Source: Hyphomicrobiales bacterium (GTDB lineage Bacteria; Pseudomonadota; Alphaproteobacteria; Rhizobiales; Beijerinckiaceae). Taken from it: DNA of 64,000 bases. This document shows positions 7,141-16,688 of this stretch, piece after piece. Below the pieces are notes generated by a model that had not been told where the DNA came from, did no database searches, and was given only the letters and a program-made list of their open reading frames with translations. The stretch's first letter is position 1. Every line of letters begins with the position of its first letter. A program made the translations under genes and the position numbers. The DNA is taken from positions 1 through 64,000 of the forward strand of contig RXIY01000064.1 of NCBI GenBank assembly GCA_003963405.1. Reading direction: 5' to 3'.

Positions 7141-9738
7141 ATGCTCGAGAAACTGGTGGCCTTCTGTCTTCGTTGGCCCTGGACCGTTGTTCTTCTCACG
7201 CTCGCGTTGACCGCCGGGGGCGTTTACCTCACCGCCGAACGTTTCGCGATCGACACCGACACGGCGAATCTGTTCTCCCCCGACATGGGCTGGCGCAAGA
7301 ACCAGATGGCGCTCTACCGCGCCTTTCCGCAGCTCGAGAACACCATCGTCGCGGTCATCGACGGGCCCAACCCCGAAGCCGCCGAGGACGCCGCCGCCCG
7401 GCTCACCGCCGAGCTGAAGGGCCGGCCCCTGCTTCTCAGGGTGTGGCGCCCGGACGATCCGGCCTTTTTCGCCAAGAGCGGACTTCTTTATCTCGACCGT
7501 CCCGAACTCGAGCACACGGTCGGCACGCTCATCGGCCAGCGCGACGTGCTGACGCCCCTCGCCGAGGATCCGACCCTGCGCGGGCTTTCGAGCGTCCTCG
7601 TCGCCAACCAGAAGCGGGCGGCGGGCGGCGAGCGCGCCACCGCCATGTATCTTGCGGGCCTCGACCAGTTTTCTCAAGCCTTCGAGGCGACGCTCGCCGG
7701 ACAGACGGCCCGCGTGGATTGGGAGAAGCTGCTCGCGGGCGGCAAGGAGGCCGCGCCCGTCGGCCCGCCGCCCGAGACGCGGCGCATCGTCCTCATCAAT
7801 CCGGTCCTCGACTTCACGGCGCTTCAGCCGGGCGGCGAAGCCATCGGGGCGGTCCGCAAGGCCGCCGCCGCGCTCGGGATCGACAAGGAGAACGGCTACA
7901 CGTTTCGCCTCACGGGCGAGGTGCCGCTCGCCGACGAGGAATTCGCCACGCTCTCCGAGAATATGGCACTCAACACGGCCGGCACGCTGGTCGTCGTCTC
8001 GCTCATTCTCTTCGCCGCGCTGCGTTCGCCCAAGCTCATTCTGGCCGTGCTGGTCACGCTGCTGGCGGGCCTCGCCATCACCTCGGGCGCCGGCATTCTG
8101 CTCATCGGCCGGTTCAATCTGATTTCGGTCGCCTTCGCCGCCCTCTTCATCGGCCTCGGCGTCGATTTCGGCATTCAGTTCGCCACGCGCTATCGCGAGG
8201 AGCGGCACGGCCACGGCGACCTCGAGCCGGCGCTGCTCCATGCGACGCAGGGCATCGGCGGCTCGCTGACGTTGGCCGCGGTCTCGCTGCTCGCGGGCTT
8301 CTTCTGCTTCCTGCCGACCTCCTTTCTGGGCGTCGCGGAGCTCGGGCTCATCGCCGGCGTCGGCATGATCATCGCCTATCTGGCGACGCTGACCTTCCTG
8401 CCCGCGGCCATCAAGCTGCTGCATCCGCCGGCGGAGCACGTGCCGATCGCGACCCACTCGCTCGCCGTGGTGGATCACTGGATCGCCCACCACCGCCCGA
8501 TCGTGCTGCTCGGCACGGCGGCGGTCGTGCTCGCCGGCGTGCCGGCGCTGATGCGGCTGCACTTCGACTCCAATCCGATGAATCTGCGCGACCAGAAGGT
8601 CGAATCCGTCGCGACCTTCCTCGACCTCTCGAAGGACCCGAAGACGGCCCCCAACAAGATCGAGACGCTCGCGCCCTCGCTCGAGGCGGCGCAGGAGCTG
8701 ACCAGGAAGATCCTGGCGCTGCCGGAAGTCGACCACGTCGATTCGGTTTTTTCGCTCATTCCCAAGGATCAGGACGAAAAGCTGCCGCTGATCGCGCGCG
8801 CCGCGAGCGAGCTGCACGCCGCGCTCTATCCCAAGGTCAAGCCCGCGCCGACCGACGCGGAAACGGTCAAGGCGCTGACCGCCGCCGCCAAGGCGCTGCG
8901 CGCGGCCGTGGCGAAGAAGCCGCAGCCCGCGGTGACGCGTTTCGCGGCGACGCTCGACGCCCTCGCCAAGGCGAGCCCGGAGACGCGCGAAAAGGCCCGC
9001 GTCGCCGCCTTCGCGGGCTTCGAGCAGCTCATGGGCCAGCTGCGCGACGTCCTGCAGGCGCAGCGCGTGACGCCCGAAAATCTGCCGGAGGAATTGCGCT
9101 CGGACTGGATTTCCGCCGATGGCCTCGTCCGGCTCCAGACCACGCCCAAGGGCGACAGCAACGACCGCGTGGTCATGAGCCGATTCGCCGACGCCATGCT
9201 GGCCATCGCACCCGATTCGAGCGGCGCGCCGGTCATCATCTCGGAGGCCGGCAAGACGGTGACCCGCGCCTTTCTGGAGGCCGGCGTCTTCGCCTTCGTG
9301 GCGGTTTTCCTTATTCTTGCCGTAGCTCTGCGCAATGCAATCGATGTCGCGCTCACCCTCGGCCCGCTCGTGCTCGCCGGGATCATGAGCCTTCAGGCTG
9401 CGGAAATGCTCGGGGTGTCGCTGAATTTCGCCAATATCATCGCGCTGCCGCTGATGTTCGGCGTCGGCGTCGCCTTTCACATCTATTACGTGATCGCCTG
9501 GCGAAAGGGCGTCGTGGACATGCTGGCCTCGAGCCTCACCCGCGCGATCTTCTTCAGCTCGCTCACCACGGGCACCGCCTTCGGCAGCCTTTTCCTGTCG
9601 AGCCATCCGGGCACCGCCAGCATGGGCGAGCTTCTCACCATCTCGCTGTTTTTCACGCTACTTGCGGCCTTCATCATCGTGCCGGCCTTTCTCGGCCCGC
9701 CCCGCCATCCGGCGCCGGGCGCGTCCGACCCGGCTTGA
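7141..9738 (+). CDS. hpnN: Hopanoid transporter, RND/MMPL family
   Basis: The 865-residue protein begins with an N-terminal helix (about 15-32), a large periplasmic domain opening with IDTDTANLFSPDMGWRKNQ, then a five-helix block with LFIGLGVDFGIQFATRYREE (about 335-355). The arrangement repeats, ending with LPLMFGVGVAFHIYYVIAWR. This two-fold RND/MMPL layout and the opening motif are those of HpnN, which carries hopanoids from the inner to the outer membrane in Rhodopseudomonas and Methylobacterium relatives. The ribosome site is weak. hpnA lies about 44 kb away, so the hopanoid genes are dispersed. Whether the squalene-hopene cyclase genes exist elsewhere cannot be seen. Confidence 0.92.
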   Translation: MLEKLVAFCLRWPWTVVLLTLALTAGGVYLTAERFAIDTDTANLFSPDMGWRKNQMALYRAFPQLENTIVAVIDGPNPEAAEDAAARLTAELKGRPLLLRVWRPDDPAFFAKSGLLYLDRPELEHTVGTLIGQRDVLTPLAEDPTLRGLSSVLVANQKRAAGGERATAMYLAGLDQFSQAFEATLAGQTARVDWEKLLAGGKEAAPVGPPPETRRIVLINPVLDFTALQPGGEAIGAVRKAAAALGIDKENGYTFRLTGEVPLADEEFATLSENMALNTAGTLVVVSLILFAALRSPKLILAVLVTLLAGLAITSGAGILLIGRFNLISVAFAALFIGLGVDFGIQFATRYREERHGHGDLEPALLHATQGIGGSLTLAAVSLLAGFFCFLPTSFLGVAELGLIAGVGMIIAYLATLTFLPAAIKLLHPPAEHVPIATHSLAVVDHWIAHHRPIVLLGTAAVVLAGVPALMRLHFDSNPMNLRDQKVESVATFLDLSKDPKTAPNKIETLAPSLEAAQELTRKILALPEVDHVDSVFSLIPKDQDEKLPLIARAASELHAALYPKVKPAPTDAETVKALTAAAKALRAAVAKKPQPAVTRFAATLDALAKASPETREKARVAAFAGFEQLMGQLRDVLQAQRVTPENLPEELRSDWISADGLVRLQTTPKGDSNDRVVMSRFADAMLAIAPDSSGAPVIISEAGKTVTRAFLEAGVFAFVAVFLILAVALRNAIDVALTLGPLVLAGIMSLQAAEMLGVSLNFANIIALPLMFGVGVAFHIYYVIAWRKGVVDMLASSLTRAIFFSSLTTGTAFGSLFLSSHPGTASMGELLTISLFFTLLAAFIIVPAFLGPPRHPAPGASDPA

Positions 9739-9809
9739 CGAAAGGCAGCCTTCTGGATTTCGCTGCCAGGCGAAGGCCTTGGCCCACACAACTGGGGATA
9801 GACGGCGTC

Positions 9810-10460
9810 ATGAACAAATTTCTGCTGAGCATTGCCGCCGCCACGGCCCTCCTTGCGCCGATCGCCAGCGCGGCGGAGCAACCGATCTATGGCGTTTGGG
9901 TCCGCGAAGGCCACCCGACCGACAAGCTCGAATTCTACGACTGCTCTGGCAAGCTCTGCGCCAAGGGCGTGCTGCCCATGCTGGACGGCAGCCCGCCGCC
10001 GGTCGTGCTGCGCTCGGCCGCCAAGACCGGGCCGAACAGCTGGAAGGGCGATCTTTTCAACCCCGAGGACGGCAAGACCTATACGGGCAAGATCACCTAT
10101 GACTCGCCCACGCAGTTCACGCTGACGGGGTGCCTGATGGCCTTCCTGTGCCAGAGCGAAACCTGGACCCGCGTCTCCGGCCCGCCGAAGAAAGCCGAAC
10201 CGAAGCCCGAGGCGAAAGCCGAGGGCAAGAGCGACGGCAAGTCGGAGAGCAAGACGGAAGGCAAGGCCGAGAGCAAGGCTCCCGTCGCCGAACACGCCGA
10301 AAAGGCGCAGGCTGCGGCAAAGCCGACCGGCGAAAAGGCCGCGAAGCCGGCGGCTGATTCGGCGAAGACCGCGAAAGCCGCGAAGCCGGCGGAGGCGAAA
10401 TCCGCGGCGCCGAAGGCGCAGCCTTCGCATCCAAAGCCCGTTGAAGACGCCGACCAATAG
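9810..10460 (+). CDS. Exported DUF2147 protein with Lys/Ala/Glu-rich tail
   Basis: The 216-residue product has a signal peptide (MNKFLLSIAAATALLAPIAS, cleavage after ASA). A compact domain from about residue 25 to 125 contains IYGVWVREG, a Cys pair in YDCSGKLCAKG, and LTGCLMAFLCQSETWTRV; this resembles DUF2147, a lipocalin-like periplasmic domain of unknown ligand. From about residue 128 the protein is a repetitive tail built from short Lys/Glu/Ala/Pro blocks (AEGKSDGKSESKTEG type), likely disordered. It lies 71 bases after hpnN on the same strand and may be co-transcribed. A strong terminator follows. No function is assigned. Confidence 0.82.
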   Translation: MNKFLLSIAAATALLAPIASAAEQPIYGVWVREGHPTDKLEFYDCSGKLCAKGVLPMLDGSPPPVVLRSAAKTGPNSWKGDLFNPEDGKTYTGKITYDSPTQFTLTGCLMAFLCQSETWTRVSGPPKKAEPKPEAKAEGKSDGKSESKTEGKAESKAPVAEHAEKAQAAAKPTGEKAAKPAADSAKTAKAAKPAEAKSAAPKAQPSHPKPVEDADQ

Positions 10461-10508
10461 GCCTTTCCTCGCGCATGTGACAACAGGTTGAACTTGACGC
10501 CTCAGAGC

Positions 10509-10538
10509 CGGCGGGCCAGCTTGGCGCCCGCCGATTTT
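10509..10538 (+). terminator. Rho-independent terminator after the hpnN / DUF2147 unit
   Basis: An eight-base stem (10509-10516 with 10526-10533, CGGCGGGC/GCCCGCCG) with a nine-base loop is followed by ATTTT. It lies 49 bases after the DUF2147 stop and separates that unit from the efflux operon. Confidence 0.78.
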
Positions 10539-10651
10539 GCGCCTGCACGCCACTGGCTTAAGAACCGCCCCAGGACGGGCCCGGCGGGGCGCCGACGTTG
10601 GTCGCAGGACAGGCCGCGCCGGGCGGATGGCGCGTCGGCGGAAGAGAGGGA

Positions 10652-12214
10652 GTGAGCTTTTTGACGGCCGTCGGGGCGTTCCGGTTCCTGCCCTCTCCCT
10701 TGCTACTCGCGGCCGCGGCTGCGCTGCTTTCCGGCTGCGATCTCGACTGGGAGAAGCCGGACATCGCCGTTCCGCCGCCGCCGAAGTTCCGCGAGGCCAA
10801 GAGCGCAAACGCGACGCCCATCCCGCGCGGGCCGGATTTCGCCGCCAAATTCGGCTCCCGGGAGCTGACGGGTCTCGTCGAAGCGGCCGTGGGCGAAAAT
10901 CTCGACATTGCCGCCGCCGCGGCGCGCATCGCGCAAGTCGACGCGCAGGCGCGGGTCGCGAGCGCGGCGCTGTGGCCCAATATCTCGATGCAGGACATCG
11001 CCCGCACGACCCGCGTGCCGGGCACGACGACTAATGTCGCGTCCGCGGGGTCGAACATCACGCCCGCCTCGACATCGACGGGCTCGTCGCAGCAGACGCC
11101 GCTCACCGGCTTCCGGGCGCGGGAGTTCGGCTTCTTCCAGCTCGGCCTGACGGCGAGCTACGAGATCGACTTCTGGGGCAAGAACGAGGACGCCTCCTAC
11201 GCCGCACGGCTGCTCGCCAACGCCAGCCGCTTCAACCGGGATACGGTCGAGATTTCGACGATCGCCTCGGTGATCAACGCCTATTTCCAGGTGCTCACCG
11301 CGCAGGACCGGCTACGCATCGCCCACAATAACGTCGCCATCGCCGAGCGCGTCTTTCGCGCCATTCAGGCGCGCTTCGAGGTCGGCGTCGCGAGCGCCCT
11401 CGACACGGCGCAGCAGGAGAGCGTGCTGGCGCAGGCGCGGGCGACGATTCCGCCGCTCGAGCAGACCTTGCGGCAGACGAAGAATCAGCTCGCCGTTCTG
11501 GTCGGGCAGACGCCCGAAAGCGTGGAGATCAAGGGCGGATCGCTGACGAAGCTCACCTTCCCGCATGTTTCGCCGGGCTTGCCCTCGGAAGTGCTGCTGC
11601 GCCGTCCGGACGTGGCCGAGGCCGAGGCGCGGCTCGCGTCGCAGGAGTTTTCGGTGCTGCAAGCGCGCGCCGCCTTCTTCCCATCGATCACGCTCACCGG
11701 GCAATATGGCGTGCAGAGCGCGCTGCTGCACAATCTGCTGCGGCCCGAGGCGGTCGCCTGGCAGGCGGCGGCCAATCTCGCCCAGCCGATCTTCGACGGC
11801 TTCAACATTCAGGGCAATTACGAGAATCAGAAGGGCCGCTACGCCGAACTCGCCGCCCTCTACCGCAAGCAGATCCTGACGGCGCTGAGCGACGCCGAAA
11901 ACGCGCTGATCGCGGTGCGGGAGACCGCGGCCGCGCTGAAGGCCCAGACCGTGGCCGCCGCCGCCGCCGAGCGCGCGCTGACCGTGTCCGAGGTGCGGCT
12001 GCAGGAGGGAACGATCGACATCATCACCCTCTCGACGACGCAGACGACGCTTTTTCAGGCTCAGGATCAGCTCGCGGTGACGCGGCTCTCTTACTTTCAA
12101 GCTGCGACGAGCCTATATCAGGCGCTCGGCGGCGGATGGTCCCCCACGACGCGAGACGCCGAAATCGCTCAAGCCAACGCGGCCTATGAGGCCGACAAGG
12201 GAATCTTTCCATGA
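10652..12214 (+). CDS. Outer-membrane efflux lipoprotein, NodT/OprM family
   Basis: The protein has 520 residues. I start it at GTG 10652, preceded by GAGAGGGA; an earlier TTG at 10598 would place extra polar residues before the signal peptide. A lipoprotein signal ends in the lipobox LLSGC at about residue 28. The rest shows the duplicated OEP fold: LTGLVEAAVGENLDIAAAAA and, in the second half, LRRPDVAEAEARLASQEF, both characteristic of NodT-type outer-membrane factors. It forms the outer-membrane duct for the adaptor and two RND pumps encoded directly downstream, and its stop overlaps the adaptor start (ATGA). Confidence 0.92.
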   Translation: MSFLTAVGAFRFLPSPLLLAAAAALLSGCDLDWEKPDIAVPPPPKFREAKSANATPIPRGPDFAAKFGSRELTGLVEAAVGENLDIAAAAARIAQVDAQARVASAALWPNISMQDIARTTRVPGTTTNVASAGSNITPASTSTGSSQQTPLTGFRAREFGFFQLGLTASYEIDFWGKNEDASYAARLLANASRFNRDTVEISTIASVINAYFQVLTAQDRLRIAHNNVAIAERVFRAIQARFEVGVASALDTAQQESVLAQARATIPPLEQTLRQTKNQLAVLVGQTPESVEIKGGSLTKLTFPHVSPGLPSEVLLRRPDVAEAEARLASQEFSVLQARAAFFPSITLTGQYGVQSALLHNLLRPEAVAWQAAANLAQPIFDGFNIQGNYENQKGRYAELAALYRKQILTALSDAENALIAVRETAAALKAQTVAAAAAERALTVSEVRLQEGTIDIITLSTTQTTLFQAQDQLAVTRLSYFQAATSLYQALGGGWSPTTRDAEIAQANAAYEADKGIFP

Positions 12215-13542
12215 TCCGCGCCGATCGGCGTATCCTCATGGCCATTGGCGCGCTCGCGCTGGCGCTCGCCGCCGGCGGAGCGTGGCAGAGCGGCCTGAGG
12301 TTCGGCTCCGACGGCAAGCCGGCGGCGGAAAGCGCCACGGGCGGCGGAGGCAAGCGCCGGGACGAAGCCGTGAGCGTCGCGACCGCCAAGGCGCGGATCG
12401 AGAACGTTCCGGTGACGATCGACGCCGTGGGCACGGTGCAGGCGCTCAATACGGTGACGATCCGCACCCAGGTGGACGGGCGGCTCCTGCGCCTCGCCTT
12501 CACCGAAGGCCAGGACGTGAAGAAGGGCGACGTGCTCGCCGAGATCGACCCGGCCCTTTACAAGGCGCTCTACGATCAGGCCGTCGCCAAGAAGGCCCAG
12601 GACGAGGCCAACCTCGCCAACGCCCGCGTCGATCTCGCCCGCTACGAGAAGCTCGTCGCCGGCAAGTTCCTCTCGCAGCAGCAATATACGACGCAGAAGG
12701 CGCAGGTCTCGCAGCTCGAGGCGCAGGTGCGCGCCGATCAGGCGGCGATCGACAACGCCAAGACCACGCTCGACTACGCCACCATCCGCTCGCCGATCGA
12801 CGGACGCGTCGGCATCCGACTCGTGGACGTCGGCAATATTCTGCACCCCTCGGATGCGGGCGGCATCGTCGTCGTCACCCAGCTCAGGCCGATCTATGTC
12901 GTCTTCACTCTGCCCCAGCAGGCTTTGCCCGCGGTGCAGAAGGCGCAAGGCTCAGGCCCCGCGAAGGTCAGGGCGCTCGGCTCCGACAACGCCACGACGC
13001 TGGAGAGCGGCGAGCTCTCCGTCATCGACAACCAGATCGACCAGCTCACCGGCACGGTGAAGCTGAAGGCCATTTTCGCCAATCAGGATCTGGGACTGTG
13101 GCCGGGACAGTTCGTCAATGTGCGGCTGATGCTCGACACCATCAAGAACGCCGTCGTGACCCCGAGCCCGGCGGTCCAGCGCGGCCCCAACGGCGCCTTC
13201 GTCTATGTTTTGGGAGACGATGGCCGCGCCCATATGAAAACCGTCACGACAGGGCGGCAGGATGAGAATATCGTCGTCGTCACGTCGGGGCTGGAGCCCG
13301 GCGAGACCGTGGTGACAAGCGGATTCGCGCGGCTCTTCGACGGCGCAAAAGTGCATGTGGCCCACACCGAGGAGCCCGCCGCCGCGGCGACCGCGACCCC
13401 GTCGCAAGCGGAGCCGCAGAAGGAGCCTGTCGGCGGCCATCGGCGGCATGGCGCCAAAATGGACGGCTCCAAGAACGATAGCCCCAGGAGCGACGGCCCG
13501 AAGGGCGAGAATGCAAGGGGAGAAGGGTCTCCCGGAAGGTGA
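12211..13542 (+). CDS. Periplasmic adaptor (membrane fusion protein), MdtA-like
   Basis: This 443-residue HlyD/AcrA-type adaptor has an N-terminal membrane segment (about 8-24), a lipoyl half-motif (TIRTQVDGRLLRLAFTEGQD, about 88-107), a helical hairpin rich in Lys/Glu/Gln (about 120-175), and the second lipoyl half with TTLDYATIRSPIDGRVGIR (about 187-205). The C-terminal 70 residues are low-complexity Ala/Pro then polar. Sequence features fit MdtA, which links RND pumps to an outer-membrane factor. It overlaps the upstream OMF gene by four bases and is 11 bases before the first pump. Substrates are unknown. Confidence 0.92.
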   Translation: MIRADRRILMAIGALALALAAGGAWQSGLRFGSDGKPAAESATGGGGKRRDEAVSVATAKARIENVPVTIDAVGTVQALNTVTIRTQVDGRLLRLAFTEGQDVKKGDVLAEIDPALYKALYDQAVAKKAQDEANLANARVDLARYEKLVAGKFLSQQQYTTQKAQVSQLEAQVRADQAAIDNAKTTLDYATIRSPIDGRVGIRLVDVGNILHPSDAGGIVVVTQLRPIYVVFTLPQQALPAVQKAQGSGPAKVRALGSDNATTLESGELSVIDNQIDQLTGTVKLKAIFANQDLGLWPGQFVNVRLMLDTIKNAVVTPSPAVQRGPNGAFVYVLGDDGRAHMKTVTTGRQDENIVVVTSGLEPGETVVTSGFARLFDGAKVHVAHTEEPAAAATATPSQAEPQKEPVGGHRRHGAKMDGSKNDSPRSDGPKGENARGEGSPGR

Positions 13543-13553
13543 TCTGACTCGAG

Positions 13554-16500
13554 ATGAATGTTTCGGCGCCCTTCATCAAAAGGCCGGTGGCGACCTCGCT
13601 CATGGCCTTTGCGCTGCTGCTCTTTGGCGTTTTGGGCTACACGCGCCTCTCGATCTCGCCGCTGCCCCAGGTCGATTTTCCCACGATCCAGGTCACGACG
13701 CAGCTTCCCGGCGCCAATCCCGACACCATCGCCTCGCTGGTGACGGCCTCGCTCGAGCGGCAGTTCGGGCAAATTCCGTCGCTGACCAGCATGTCGTCGC
13801 AAAGCTCCTTCGGCCTCTCGCAGATCACGCTGCAATTCGATCTCGGCCGCGACATCGACGCCGCCGCCCAGGACGTTCAGGCCGCGATCAATTCCGCCGC
13901 CTCGACCCTGCCGCGCGACCTTCCCTATCCGCCGGTCTACGCCAAGGTGAACCCGGCCGACACGCCGGTCCTGACGCTCACCCTCGGCTCGAAGACCGCG
14001 ACGCTGCGCGATCTCTCCGACCTCGCCGACACGCTGATCGCGCCCCAGCTCGCGCAGGTTTCGGGGGTGGGCCGCGTTTCGGTGCAGGGCGGCGTGCGCC
14101 CGGCGATCCGCATCGAGGCGGACCTCGCGCGACTCGCGGCGAACCGCATCGGCATGGAGGATTTGCGTCAGGCGGTCGCGAGCGCCAACAACGCCGGCGC
14201 CAAGGGGTCGCTCGAAGGCCAGCGCCAGTCCTACACGCTGGAGGCCAACGACCAGATTCTGCAGGCCAAGCAATACGAGACGATCATCGTCGCCTGGCGC
14301 AACAAGGCGCCGGTGATGCTGCGCGACGTGGCGAAGGTCTCCGACGGGCTCGAAAACGCCCGCGTCGGCGGCTGGCACAATGGCGAGCAGGCGATCATCC
14401 TCGACGTGATGCGTCAGCCGGGCGCCAATATCATCGCCACGGTCGAGCGCGTGAAAGAGACGCTCCCCAAGCTGCGCGGCGAATTGCCGGCGGGCATGAG
14501 CCTCGACATCGTCAACGACCGCACCGACACGATCCGCGCCTCGATTCACGAGGTGCAGCTCACCCTCGTCATCGCCGCGGGTCTCGTCGTCGCCGTGGTG
14601 CTGATGTTCCTGCGCAGCTGGCGTGCGACGCTGATCGCCGGCGTCAGCCTGCCGCTCTCGATCATCGCCACCTTCTTCGTGATGTGGGCGGCGGGCTTCT
14701 CGCTCGACAATCTGTCGCTGATGGCGCTCACCATCGGCACGGGCTTCATCGTCGACGACGCCATCGTGATGATCGAGAACGTCTTCCGCAATATCGAGCA
14801 CGGCAAGACGCCGCTTCAGGCGGCGCTCGACGGCGCGCGCGAGATCGGCTTCACCGTCGTCTCGCTCACGGTCTCGCTCATCGCGGTCTTCATCCCGCTT
14901 CTGTTCATGACCGGCATCGTCGGCCGCATGTTCCGCGAATTCGCGCTGACGCTCTCGATCGCCGTCGTCATCTCGGCGGTCATCTCGCTGACGCTCACGC
15001 CCATGCTCTGCGCCGTGCTGCTGCGCGCCGCGCCGGAAAGCGGCGATTCCGCGTGGGAGAGAATGTCTCTCTGGCTCGACGAGAAATATTATCGCTCGCT
15101 CGACTGGGCGCTCGCCCATCAGCGATTCATGATGATCCTGACCGCCGGCACGCTGGCGCTCACCGTGGCGCTGTGGGCCTATATTCCGAAGGGCTTCCTG
15201 CCGCGGCAGGACACGGGCGTGCTCAGCGTCGTTCTGGAGGCTTCGCCCGACGCCTCCTTCGAGCGCATGAAGGCCCTGCAGGCGAAGGTGACCGATGTTT
15301 TCCGCAAGGACCGCGACGTCACGGGCGTGACCTCCGTGCTCGGCGTCGGGCCGCTCAACGCCACGACCAATGTCGGGCGTCTGACGGTGACGCTGAAGGA
15401 CCGCGACCTGCGCGACGCGAGCGCCGACGAGATCGCCGACCGGCTCAAGAAGGAAGGCGAGAGGATCGCCGGCGCAACGCTGTTCATCGAGCCCGTGCAG
15501 GACATCCAGATCACCACGCGGCCGAGCCGCTCGCAGTATCAATATACGCTGACCTCGGCGGACTCGGGCGAATTGCTGCGCTGGTCGAACCGCCTGCTCG
15601 ACCGGCTGCGCGCGACGCCCGGCCTGAAGAATGTCGCGGCTGAAACCCAGGACGGCGGCCTGCGCGCGCTCATGCGCATCGACCGCGACAAAATGGGCCG
15701 CCTCGGCATTTCGGCGCAGGACGTGGACAATGTCTTGAACGACGCCTTCGGCCAGCGCCAGATCTCGACCATCTACACCCAGTCGAACCAGTATCGCGTC
15801 ATTCTGGAGGCCGCGCCGCAATATCTGCGCGACATGTCCGCGCTCGAAAAGCTTTACGTGGCGCCGGTCGGCGGCGGTCCGCAGACGCCGCTCGCGACCT
15901 TCGTGCATATCGAGAATGTCGCGGCGCCGCTTTCCGTGGCGCATCAGGACCAGTTCCCGGCCTCGACCATCAGCTTCGACCTCGCCAAGCGCGTGGCGCT
16001 CGGCGAGGCGGTGAAGATGATCGCGGCAGCCGAGGCCGCGATCGGCATGCCGCCGACCATCACCGGCGTCTTCAGCGCCGACGCGGCCGAGTTCAACAAG
16101 TCGCTTGCGAGCGAGCCCTGGCTCATTCTCGCCGCCGTCATCGCCATCTATGTGGTTCTGGGCGTGCTCTACGAGAGCTTCGCCCATCCCTTCACCGTGC
16201 TCACGACGCTGCCCTCCGCGGGCGTCGGCGCCTTGCTCGCGCTGCTGGCGCTCGGCATCGACCTCTCGATCGTGGCGCTCATCGGCATCGTGCTGCTCAT
16301 GGGCATCGTGAAGAAGAATGCGATCATGATGATCGACTTCGCGCTCGAAGCCGAGCGGCTCGAAGGGCTTTCGCCGCAGGACTCCATCGTGCGCGCCGCG
16401 CAATTGCGTTTCCGCCCGATCATGATGACGACGCTCGCCGCGCTCTTTGGCGCCCTGCCGCTCGCCCTCGCCCATGGACCTGGCAGCGAGCTGCGCATTC

Positions 16501-16688
16501 CGCTGGGCGTCTCCATCATCGGCGGCCTGCTGATGAGCCAGGCGCTGACGCTCTATACGACGCCCGTCCTCTATCTACAGGTGGAGCGGCTGCGCGAGCG
16601 TCTTCTCGGCGCGAAGACCGAAGAGGCCGCCGACCAGGCGCCCGCCGAAGCGGAGGAGCCGCCGCACCGGCGCGAGGCGGCCGAATGA
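13554..16688 (+). CDS. RND efflux pump, MdtB-like (first of two)
   Basis: This 1044-residue HAE1-type RND transporter begins MNVSAPFIKRPVATSLMAF, the usual first helix. It has two large periplasmic loops and twelve helices. The proton-relay pair of helix 4 is present in GTGFIVDDAIVMIENVFRNIE (about 396-416), and the helix 10-11 Lys in LLMGIVKKNAIMMIDFALE. The short cytoplasmic tail (EEAADQAPAEAEEPPHRRE) is polar. Its stop overlaps the start of a second pump gene by four bases, as in mdtB-mdtC, so a heteromeric trimer like MdtBC is likely. Export substrates cannot be read from sequence. Confidence 0.93.
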   Translation: MNVSAPFIKRPVATSLMAFALLLFGVLGYTRLSISPLPQVDFPTIQVTTQLPGANPDTIASLVTASLERQFGQIPSLTSMSSQSSFGLSQITLQFDLGRDIDAAAQDVQAAINSAASTLPRDLPYPPVYAKVNPADTPVLTLTLGSKTATLRDLSDLADTLIAPQLAQVSGVGRVSVQGGVRPAIRIEADLARLAANRIGMEDLRQAVASANNAGAKGSLEGQRQSYTLEANDQILQAKQYETIIVAWRNKAPVMLRDVAKVSDGLENARVGGWHNGEQAIILDVMRQPGANIIATVERVKETLPKLRGELPAGMSLDIVNDRTDTIRASIHEVQLTLVIAAGLVVAVVLMFLRSWRATLIAGVSLPLSIIATFFVMWAAGFSLDNLSLMALTIGTGFIVDDAIVMIENVFRNIEHGKTPLQAALDGAREIGFTVVSLTVSLIAVFIPLLFMTGIVGRMFREFALTLSIAVVISAVISLTLTPMLCAVLLRAAPESGDSAWERMSLWLDEKYYRSLDWALAHQRFMMILTAGTLALTVALWAYIPKGFLPRQDTGVLSVVLEASPDASFERMKALQAKVTDVFRKDRDVTGVTSVLGVGPLNATTNVGRLTVTLKDRDLRDASADEIADRLKKEGERIAGATLFIEPVQDIQITTRPSRSQYQYTLTSADSGELLRWSNRLLDRLRATPGLKNVAAETQDGGLRALMRIDRDKMGRLGISAQDVDNVLNDAFGQRQISTIYTQSNQYRVILEAAPQYLRDMSALEKLYVAPVGGGPQTPLATFVHIENVAAPLSVAHQDQFPASTISFDLAKRVALGEAVKMIAAAEAAIGMPPTITGVFSADAAEFNKSLASEPWLILAAVIAIYVVLGVLYESFAHPFTVLTTLPSAGVGALLALLALGIDLSIVALIGIVLLMGIVKKNAIMMIDFALEAERLEGLSPQDSIVRAAQLRFRPIMMTTLAALFGALPLALAHGPGSELRIPLGVSIIGGLLMSQALTLYTTPVLYLQVERLRERLLGAKTEEAADQAPAEAEEPPHRREAAE

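Noticed and set aside
7173-9809. A continuous frame joining hpnN sequence to the DUF2147 protein
   Set aside because: The first 880 residues are an out-of-frame reading of hpnN. Only the part from ATG 9810 has a signal peptide and domain.
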